From contig QCKB01000005.1 in the NCBI GenBank assembly GCA_003215655.1, forward strand, positions 62,001-126,000: a stretch of 64,000 nt of DNA. Reading direction: 5' to 3'. The translations under genes and the position numbers were made by a program. Source of the stretch: Prochlorococcus sp. AG-409-J16 (lineage in GTDB: Bacteria; Cyanobacteriota; Cyanobacteriia; PCC-6307; Cyanobiaceae). How positions within the stretch are numbered: position 1 is the stretch's first letter; every line of letters begins with the position of its first letter. Shown piece by piece: positions 59,671 through 64,000 of this stretch. The notes below the pieces were generated by a model. That model was given only the letters and a program-made list of their open reading frames with translations, did no database searches and was not told the DNA's origin.

Positions 59671-59681
59671 GTTTGGGTAAA
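59671..59681 (+). repeat. Solitary 11-mer GTTTGGGTAAA
   Basis: Identical to the single 11-mer beside the resident EVE gene (50438-50448) and to that at 53517-53527, but with no EVE-start core next to it. Confidence 0.6.
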
Positions 59682-59747
59682 CACTCTCCCATTAGCTTTA
59701 CTGATAGGCATTCTGGCCTGTTCCCATATAGAGGTGAATTATATGTT

Positions 59748-59942
59748 TCACACTACTCCTAATTTCATTGCTCCCTTAACCTTTCTGACTATTGCATCAT
59801 CAATATCGTTGTCCGTTTGAAGGGCTAACCATTCCAAAGCAGAAACGATCCAAGCCTTCATTTGTTTCTTGAATAGCTTTTTAAGGGTTAAGAACAGCAT
59901 GGGCTTGAATAATAAAAAAAAGAATCCTGTAATACCTGTCAT
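59748..59942 (-). CDS. Small membrane-associated protein, unknown
   Basis: This 64-residue protein has a hydrophobic N-terminal stretch (ITGFFFLLFKPMLFLTLKKLF) and a soluble helical tail (ALEWLALQTDNDIDDAIVRKV, ending GAMKLGVV). It may sit at the membrane surface. The family is unknown; the pattern of a tail with DNDIDDAIV suggests constrained coding sequence. Confidence 0.55.
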   Translation of the reverse strand: MTGITGFFFLLFKPMLFLTLKKLFKKQMKAWIVSALEWLALQTDNDIDDAIVRKVKGAMKLGVV

Positions 59943-59959
59943 TCTTTGAACCTCATTGA

Positions 59960-60199
59960 TTAAAAAGCTAGGGGTTTTCCCCGGTAGTGAGCTATTAGTC
60001 CTAGGTGATTATTAATGCAAATTTGAGTAAAAAGGTTGTTTTCACTCTTGCTGAGATATTTGTCAACCAGCTTTTCGCTAATCAGGAAAGTTTTTAGACG
60101 AGACCTACCCCTTTTGTTGTTGGTTTGACTGTAGGCGGTTAGGAAGTGCGTTTTATCAATATCTAAGTCATAGAGGGGGGAATTCAACCCTGCTCGAAG
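59960..60199 (-). pseudogene. Fragment of the 54246-54959 phosphoesterase-like gene
   Basis: The minus-strand frame reads RAGLNSPLYDLDIDKTHFLT and then AYSQTNNKRGRSR. The intact gene's end is GAGLNYTLYDVGSDKTHFLT then AGSKTNPKRKGFA. The frame continues past the old stop into unrelated sequence to 59960. Only this C-terminal end is present, so it is a truncated duplicate; a short protein from a TTG at 60187 cannot be ruled out. Confidence 0.7.
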
Positions 60200-60208
60200 A
60201 CATAACGG

Positions 60209-60649
60209 TTACTTCTTATAAGGAAGAGTTAATTGCTGTCCTTTGATTCCTGCAGAAGCAACAAAAACTAGTGCAGCTTGATCACCAACGCTTTCGCAAA
60301 AATGAACACTATCTTGAGGAGTAGCAAAGCTTTCTCCAGGACCTACTTGTAGTGCTTTGCCATTGAGGGTTTGACAGGAAAGGTTCCCTTGCACCACATA
60401 CGCAATTCCTGGTTGTGAGTGGAAATGAAGAGGAGTTTTAAAGCCTGGTTGGGCAGTTATGCGTTGAAGTGTCATTTGCGCCTGCCCTTTTGGATACTCA
60501 TAAGAACCTCCACTCCAAGACTCAGTCGCGCTTATAAGAGTTTCGACAACTACAGGTTCAACATTTGCAGATGTTTCTTTCTTTGAAGTACAGGAGACTA
60601 GTGGTAAAGCAATCCCAGCAGTTAGCGCGAATAGTAAAAAGCGTCGCAT
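60209..60649 (-). CDS. Cupin-domain lipoprotein
   Basis: This protein of about 146 residues has a lipoprotein signal (FLLFALTAGIALPLVSC with lipobox LVSC). A cupin domain follows: TPLHFHSQPGIAYVVQGNLS holds the His pair of motif 1, and GPGESFATPQDSVHFCESVG is motif 2. An ATG at 60691 would add 14 residues. It is probably a membrane-anchored small-molecule binding cupin. Confidence 0.8.
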   Translation of the reverse strand: MRRFLLFALTAGIALPLVSCTSKKETSANVEPVVVETLISATESWSGGSYEYPKGQAQMTLQRITAQPGFKTPLHFHSQPGIAYVVQGNLSCQTLNGKALQVGPGESFATPQDSVHFCESVGDQAALVFVASAGIKGQQLTLPYKK

Positions 60650-60868
60650 TTTTGAATTAAGGAGAAGTGTTGGTTTTATTGCCGTTTTCATATTAAGTAC
60701 GGTTGAAAAGCTGATTCAGCAAACATTCCATCTTTAGGAGCTATTGCAAGAGCTTCCCAGCAATTAATGATTTCTTTTTTCTGGGCGCCTTTGGTCTTAG
60801 CTTTTCTTTTGGATGCTTGTTGCCTTCAATTTCTCTACCCCCAGGGAATACCTTCTTCAAGCCTAAGA

Positions 60869-61090
60869 ATGTCCTTACGTCACCCTCTCTTTCATCGAAC
60901 GATTTTGGCTCTTCTTTTAGATATCCAAGAGTCAGGGTATGAACCACCAACCCTTGAGAATAGAAAAGCTTTCCAGGATGAATTAATCCAAGAACTTGAA
61001 GAAGGGATTTTGCCGATCATTGAAAAAAGGTGCTATCAAAACCCTTCACTTAAAAGAAATGATCAAGAATCAAATCTTCTTAAGTGTTGA
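60869..61090 (+). CDS. Small helical protein, intact relative of the 52 kb remnant
   Basis: This 73-residue protein from the ATG at 60869 begins MSLRHPLFHRTILALLLDIQ and ends RNDQESNLLKC. It is helical with an acidic middle (DELIQELEEGILPIIEK). The frame is open to 60767, but that part is hydrophobic and less protein-like. A degenerate copy of its C-terminus lies at 52152-52212, so this family was duplicated inside the island. Confidence 0.6.
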   Translation: MSLRHPLFHRTILALLLDIQESGYEPPTLENRKAFQDELIQELEEGILPIIEKRCYQNPSLKRNDQESNLLKC

Positions 61091-61168
61091 AGGTGATCTT
61101 TCGTTGACCGTTTAGAAATGAATAAAGCGTGCAAATACTGTGAGAATAAATTTCCCTGACACTTTGCA

Positions 61169-61330
61169 ATGCCCCTCAACAAACCTATCCCTGATTCGGT
61201 TATGCGCCTGTGGCGTAAGATTCGCAGGTTTGAATTAACACGCCCTCTTCGGGCTACTGAGAAGAGGATGGAATCCGTTAAAAAATCATTGAAATATATA
61301 GACCGAGCCGAACCCAGAACCTCGAAATGA
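61169..61330 (+). CDS. 53-residue basic protein
   Basis: This basic microprotein begins MPLNKPIPDSVMRLWRKIRR and has many Arg and Lys residues over an amphipathic helix. Its stop overlaps the next gene by ATGA, a strong sign that both are real and coupled. Confidence 0.6.
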   Translation: MPLNKPIPDSVMRLWRKIRRFELTRPLRATEKRMESVKKSLKYIDRAEPRTSK

Positions 61331-61464
61331 ACAATAAAACAACTTACGGATGGAAAGACTTACTGACTGACACGGCAATTATTGCTGTGGCTTGTGGAAT
61401 CGTACTTGTAATTATTGGATCATTCCCAGATTTCTTTGGAAGGAACTTGCATCTCTTGAAATAG
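61327..61464 (+). CDS. 45-residue single-span membrane protein
   Basis: This microprotein has one hydrophobic helix (TAIIAVACGIVLVIIGSFP) between a polar start (MNNKTTYGWKDLL) and a short end (GRNLHLLK). It overlaps the upstream gene by ATGA. Size and topology resemble accessory photosystem subunits, but it is not recognised as one. Confidence 0.6.
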   Translation: MNNKTTYGWKDLLTDTAIIAVACGIVLVIIGSFPDFFGRNLHLLK

Positions 61465-61550
61465 ATCCATATTAAAGCTGATTGCTCTTTAGGAATTACT
61501 TAGTGCTTATCTTCACATCAGTCATAGTAAAAAAAGCTTATACAAGATTT

Positions 61551-61727
61551 TTATCGCGTAGTTTGTAATGCGGGGATCATTTTTCCCCCATCTTGATCAT
61601 CATCATTATCAAAAATTCTTGAAAGAAACTCAAGGGTAAGAAGAATTACCATTGGATAAAAACACCAAAGGATTGCTTTCCATTCTGAAACCTGATCTAC
61701 AGATGCTTGAAGTTCTTCTAAAGACAT
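61551..61727 (-). CDS. 58-residue membrane protein
   Basis: This microprotein begins MSLEELQASVDQVSEWKAIL and has one hydrophobic span (ILWCFYPMVILLTLEFL), then an acidic DNDDDQDGG tail. It is divergent from the 56-residue gene at 61743, with 15 bases between starts. Confidence 0.6.
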   Translation of the reverse strand: MSLEELQASVDQVSEWKAILWCFYPMVILLTLEFLSRIFDNDDDQDGGKMIPALQTTR

Positions 61728-61742
61728 AGTTGTAAATAAAAA

Positions 61743-61913
61743 ATGTTTAAATTTAGATGGCTATCGCAATTTTTATCGGTTGAACATTCCACTAGATATA
61801 GATGTTGGCAACAATTGATTAATTCCTACCTTGAAGATGCCTCAATAAGAAAATTAACTTGTTCGCTTAAAGAATTTCGCAAGAAATTGTTTGTAAGGCC
61901 TGAAAGGATTTAA
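61743..61913 (+). CDS. 56-residue basic protein
   Basis: This frame begins MFKFRWLSQFLSVEHSTRYR and ends KLFVRPERI. It is basic with aromatic residues early and a helical end (SLKEFRKKLF). It is very close to the divergent 61551-61727 gene. Support is the clean start and length only. Confidence 0.45.
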   Translation: MFKFRWLSQFLSVEHSTRYRCWQQLINSYLEDASIRKLTCSLKEFRKKLFVRPERI

Positions 61914-61923
61914 TTCCATAGGT

Positions 61924-62031
61924 TTAAAAAACACCAGGAATAATTTGGCCCGTCAAAGAGTAGGCTCCGAGAGCGGCAAAGATGCCGATCATTGCCCACC
62001 TTCCATTTTGAAGTTCAGCGTTTTCGTTCAT
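61924..62031 (-). CDS. hli: High-light-inducible protein (Hli), short form
   Basis: The ATG at 62031 gives 35 residues: ELQNGRWAMIGIFAALGAYS, the exact ExxNGRxAMxGF chlorophyll-binding pattern, and the end GQIIPGVF. An upstream frame to 62127 exists, but it is hydrophobic and overlaps the next hli gene. It is the second gene of a tandem hli pair, 31 bases after the first. Confidence 0.85.
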   Translation of the reverse strand: MNENAELQNGRWAMIGIFAALGAYSLTGQIIPGVF

Positions 62032-62062
62032 TGTTTTGTAGTAATAGTAGGTTCTGCTTGAG

Positions 62063-62200
62063 TTAGAAAATCCCTGGAATAATCCAGCCAAAAAGAACAT
62101 AGTTGTGAATGAGAACGAGAAAACCAATCATTGCAAGGCGACCATTGGTTTGCTCTCCTTCTTTCCAAAAGTTTGGAAGTTCGTTGGTAGATGAAGTCAT
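62063..62200 (-). CDS. hli: High-light-inducible protein (Hli), divergent
   Basis: This 45-residue protein begins MTSSTNELPNFWKEGEQTNG, then RLAMIGFLVLIHNYVLFGW and ends IIPGIF. The core reads EQTNGRLAMIGF, the Hli motif with His and Asn in the second half of the helix. An upstream start at 62272 would add 24 residues. With the next gene it forms a two-gene hli operon. Confidence 0.85.
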   Translation of the reverse strand: MTSSTNELPNFWKEGEQTNGRLAMIGFLVLIHNYVLFGWIIPGIF

Positions 62201-62272
62201 CAGAAGGCGGCTAGATTGAATACCGAGAGTAGTTAAAGACCAAATTGGCTGATCCATGAAGAACTGTAACAC

Positions 62273-62617
62273 AAAATATTACCAAGTGTGAAGGGCTTTC
62301 TCCCCCAGCCAGTTCGATTTCGTATTTAAACATTAAAAAAGCCTTTGATGCTAATGATTTTTTCTGTTAAATTTAATTGCTTTAGGTCAAGAATGAGGAG
62401 CTGATAATAAATCTATAATAACATTTTTTGGTTGAAATTATTTAAAATTATTTAAACTAGTAGTTCTCCCCTGATTTAGTCTTGAAAATTATTTCTCATT
62501 TGCAGGAACAATTTCTCTTAATCGAAGTCAACAATAGTTTGAGGCAATTTTTTCTGGCTTGTTTAAAACTGTTGGTAAGACTCTAATCAACTATTTTATT
62601 GTCGAGTACTTAGTTTT
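62273..62617. other. AT-rich spacer upstream of the hli pair
   Basis: A 345-base AT-rich stretch. No gene or clear structure was found; the hli promoter must lie in its first 100 bases. Confidence 0.55.
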
Positions 62618-62722
62618 ATGTATAACAAGTTATCTCAAGTAATTTCAAGATTTGAACAACTTAGAAAGTTGAATGAGCTAATCTTCCCCTGCAGCAAGTT
62701 TCGAGTGCAGATAGGCCTTTAG
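62618..62722 (+). CDS. Possible 34-residue protein
   Basis: The frame begins MYNKLSQVISRFEQLRKLNE and ends FRVQIGL, a plausible helix. It overlaps the stop of the convergent gene by four bases. Only the helix pattern supports it. Confidence 0.25.
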   Translation: MYNKLSQVISRFEQLRKLNELIFPCSKFRVQIGL

Positions 62723-62907
62723 TCTTCCCTTGTGTGTATTTTGCTAAAGAGAGTTTCTATGCGTAATTGGATTGAGTACAACTTAGTTCGATCTAATAAA
62801 TAATTTTCACCTTTCTTGTTCTTGACGATTGAAACCAGAACATAAAGCTGTAAGCCCAGAAAGATGAGCCCAATGAGAACCAGCACTGTATATGGATCAC
62901 CAATCAT
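62719..62907 (-). CDS. Small membrane protein, unknown
   Basis: This 62-residue protein has an N-terminal span (YTVLVLIGLIFLGLQLYVLV) and a basic cytoplasmic tail (KNKKGENYLLDRTKL). It overlaps the upstream open frame by 11 bases. It is plausible as a microprotein of the thylakoid or plasma membrane. Confidence 0.5.
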   Translation of the reverse strand: MIGDPYTVLVLIGLIFLGLQLYVLVSIVKNKKGENYLLDRTKLYSIQLRIETLFSKIHTRED

Positions 62908-63094
62908 ATAAAACCTGTTTTCCTTTTTCCTTTCTAGTATTTTTCATAAGCATTTTACCTATAGTCTCTAGGTTGATTTTGATAAGCAATGGAAGAACTA
63001 ACCAAAAGAGTGGAAGAGCTTGAGAAGAGAGTCCAGCATTTAGAAGCAATGCTGCGATACCAAGCAAGAAAAAACAAATGAGTTCGGTTGTCAT
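62897..63094 (-). CDS. Hydrophobic ORF opposite a coiled-coil ORF
   Basis: This 65-residue frame is very hydrophobic (FFLLGIAALLLNAGLSSQAL). It lies exactly antisense to the plus-strand coiled-coil ORF at 62989-63081. The antisense of a Lys/Glu-rich helix is automatically Leu/Phe-rich, so it may be only a shadow. The overlap with the next minus-strand gene speaks in its favour. Confidence 0.3.
   Translation of the reverse strand: MTTELICFFLLGIAALLLNAGLSSQALPLFWLVLPLLIKINLETIGKMLMKNTRKEKGKQVLYDW
62989..63081 (+). CDS. 30-residue coiled-coil microprotein
   Basis: The frame begins MEELTKRVEELEKRVQHLEA and continues MLRYQARKNK. Hydrophobic residues follow a strict 4-3 heptad pattern (L4, V8, L11, V15, L18), which argues for selection as a coiled coil. 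It resembles short SlyX-like or picocyanobacterial coiled-coil proteins. Confidence 0.55.
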   Translation: MEELTKRVEELEKRVQHLEAMLRYQARKNK

Positions 63095-63176
63095 GCCCCT
63101 TTTCTAGCTGAAACAAGCTATGTGAGCATTGTTTAGTTGAATTGCCTCTATGATTTTGCTCTGATTTCTTTTACAA

Positions 63177-63449
63177 ATGGATTTTTCTGGACCAGATGCG
63201 ATTGATAAAGCTATTGAGGCAGGTTTGGACCTTGATGGCAGTTCAATACCCGTTGAAATGCTAAAGCTTTACCGAGAGGTTATGCAAAAAGAAGGGGCAA
63301 GAAAAAGAAGTGGAGTGAAAAAATCTATGCGGAATAGGATCGTACGCTCTGGATCAAAGCATTTTGACCAAGAGACTCTTAATCACCGGCTGATCGATGC
63401 TGGTTGGGACGGGTTGAATTCAAAGGAGGTTGATTTTTTCTTCAGTTGA
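63177..63449 (+). CDS. Conserved picocyanobacterial protein, unknown
   Basis: This 90-residue protein begins MDFSGPDAIDKAIEAGLDLD and includes a basic middle (ARKRSGVKKSMRNRIVRSG) and FDQETLNHRLIDAGWDGL. It is soluble and helical. I believe close relatives occur in marine Synechococcus and Prochlorococcus, but no function is known. It stands at the right edge of the island. Confidence 0.7.
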   Translation: MDFSGPDAIDKAIEAGLDLDGSSIPVEMLKLYREVMQKEGARKRSGVKKSMRNRIVRSGSKHFDQETLNHRLIDAGWDGLNSKEVDFFFS

Positions 63450-63661
63450 TTTTTTCTTCTTCTTTGTTGGTTTGGATAACGTTTGCCTAGAAATTGCTGA
63501 TTTTCTTAGAATATTTGGTATTCATTAAAGGGAAGCACTCAACCCTATATGGTTTAGTGAAGGCATATCAAGGGTTTTTTGCAAAAATAGGTGGCTTGGT
63601 AAATCCTTAATCTTGGGATTGTTACTTTGTCTATTTCTCAGTCAACACGAAAAGGTGGATT
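63450..63661. other. Gap carrying the decayed EVE-start copy beside yjbQ
   Basis: A 212-base gap ahead of yjbQ. It contains the diverged EVE-start relative (63536-63625) and presumably the yjbQ promoter in the remaining 40 bases. Confidence 0.55.
63536..63625 (-). repeat. EVE-start repeat, copy 6 (decayed)
   Basis: CATATCAAGGG, then TTTTTTGCAAAAATAGGTGG, GGTAAATCC and ATCTTGGGATTGTTA align in order with the EVE upstream block (CATAGCAATGG, TTTGGGCGAAAATGGGCGG, GGTAAACC, ATCTCAGGGGTTCATA). The coding part is no longer readable apart from a CACTCAA edge. It ends 36 bases before yjbQ. Confidence 0.6.
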
Positions 63662-64000
63662 ATGTTTATAGAAAAGATTTCGATCCAGACCAGCTCATCA
63701 TTTTCCTGCCACGCAATTACCAATCAAATTGAGAATATTATTGAGTGTGTGGGGCAGCAGGAAGGTGTTGTATGCGTGTCTGGGATGCATTCGACTACTG
63801 CCTTAATTGTAAATGAGATGGAAGAGAGGTTGATTCTGGATCTAGAAAAATGGTTGAATGAATTAGCTCCTCCCTTGCAAGGATATAAGCATGATGATTT
63901 ATATTTAAGAGACAATATCCCGGAAGATGAGCCAAAGAATGCACATTCTCACTTGCAAGCTTTATTACTTGGTAATGATGTGACTGTGCCTTTTAAAGAT
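63662..64000 (+). CDS. yjbQ: YjbQ/UPF0047 family protein, cut by window end
   Basis: The first 113 residues are present. They show HSTTALIVNEMEERLILDLE, then LQGYKHDDLYLRDN, EDEPKNAHSHLQALLLGND and TVPFKD, the YjbQ/UPF0047 signature with its conserved His and Asp residues. Family members bind metal or phosphate and may have weak thiamine phosphate synthase activity. It begins at the ATG at 63662, directly right of the decayed EVE-start copy, and continues beyond the window. Confidence 0.9.
   Translation, partial: MFIEKISIQTSSSFSCHAITNQIENIIECVGQQEGVVCVSGMHSTTALIVNEMEERLILDLEKWLNELAPPLQGYKHDDLYLRDNIPEDEPKNAHSHLQALLLGNDVTVPFKD

Larger units (their letters stand above)
50411..63625. mobile_element. 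Candidate genomic island inserted at the EVE gene start
   Basis: Between the EVE gene and yjbQ lie about 13 kb of mostly short, mostly minus-strand genes. The resident EVE start and five clear plus one decayed copies of it punctuate the region. Internal copies carry 11-bp direct repeats on both sides. Hli genes, cupins, a glycosyltransferase-like gene and many tiny proteins form the cargo. No recombinase is in the window. The island call rests on the repeats and gene content; stepwise insertion is an inference. Confidence 0.55.

Noticed and set aside
52105-59681. Plasmid-type iterons or replication origin
   Set aside because: Repeats come in sets of two or three beside each EVE copy, not in one long array, and no replication initiator gene is present.
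60741-60950. Minus-strand 69-residue ORF rich in Lys and Pro
   Set aside because: Antisense to the better supported gene at 60869-61090, whose C-terminus is duplicated elsewhere in the island.
50411-63625. CRISPR-like interpretation of the repeated segments
   Set aside because: Only seven copies, spaced irregularly by 0.6 to 4 kb with genes between them, and repeats that include coding sequence; not a CRISPR array.
63724-63915. Minus-strand 63-residue ORF at the right end
   Set aside because: Antisense to yjbQ, which has the full family signature.

Overview
The window looks like a chromosomal segment of a low- to intermediate-GC marine picocyanobacterium, most probably a low-light Prochlorococcus. 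The evidence is the cyanobacterial ATP synthase order (atp1-a-c-b'-b-delta-alpha-gamma, with beta-epsilon elsewhere), Ycf35 and PSRP-3/Ycf65 proteins, high-light-inducible (Hli) microproteins, a BioK-type biotin esterase, a P-II protein, and many very small intergenic proteins typical of these genomes. The species is inferred; no database search was possible. No tRNA, rRNA, CRISPR array, transposase or integrase was seen.

Region 1 (1-50.4 kb) is dense core genome. It holds a Ycf35/DUF2997/ferredoxin/aldo-keto reductase cluster; rsmG; a J-domain gene; and a complete late biotin operon, bioF-bioK-bioC-bioD-bioA, with three successive 4-base ATGA overlaps. It continues with a Ski2-like helicase, fumC, purB, tlyA, glnB, queF, ccs1-ccdA-ftsW, the long ATP synthase operon, DUF3326, ald, and an nadE-nadD-GTPase-CNNM operon. 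Next come pepP, a HAD protein head to head with PSRP-3, transaldolase, atpC-atpD, CIRCE-groES-groEL, secG, gpmI, pyrR, an Hsp70-like gene, rpoZ, DUF1818, DUF2811 and an EVE-domain gene.

Region 2 (50.4-63.6 kb) is an accessory island between the EVE gene (minus strand, start at 50410) and yjbQ (plus strand, from 63662, cut by the window end). It carries mostly small, mostly minus-strand genes: three hli genes, cupins, secreted proteins, a possible metal-homeostasis trio (a CobW-like P-loop protein and two altered metallophosphoesterase-like proteins behind a Fur/Zur-like box), a sialyl/polysialyltransferase-like protein, and about fifteen tiny proteins.

The most unusual signal is that the 5' end of the EVE gene, from its promoter side to about codon 11, is repeated through this island: five clear copies and one decayed copy beside the resident gene. 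Three copies keep a 13-codon mini-ORF in which the first 11 codons match the EVE start; a fourth keeps a 16-codon version. Most clear copies are flanked on both sides, in one orientation, by tandem direct repeats of 11 bp (consensus GTGTGAACTTT / GTTTGAGTAAA / GTGTGTATTTA). This is the layout expected if accessory cassettes inserted repeatedly at the EVE start codon, each leaving a hybrid attachment site with arm-type repeats. The model is an inference. Two gene remnants whose intact relatives lie 6-9 kb away in the same island, and one frameshifted gene, also point to recombination and turnover.
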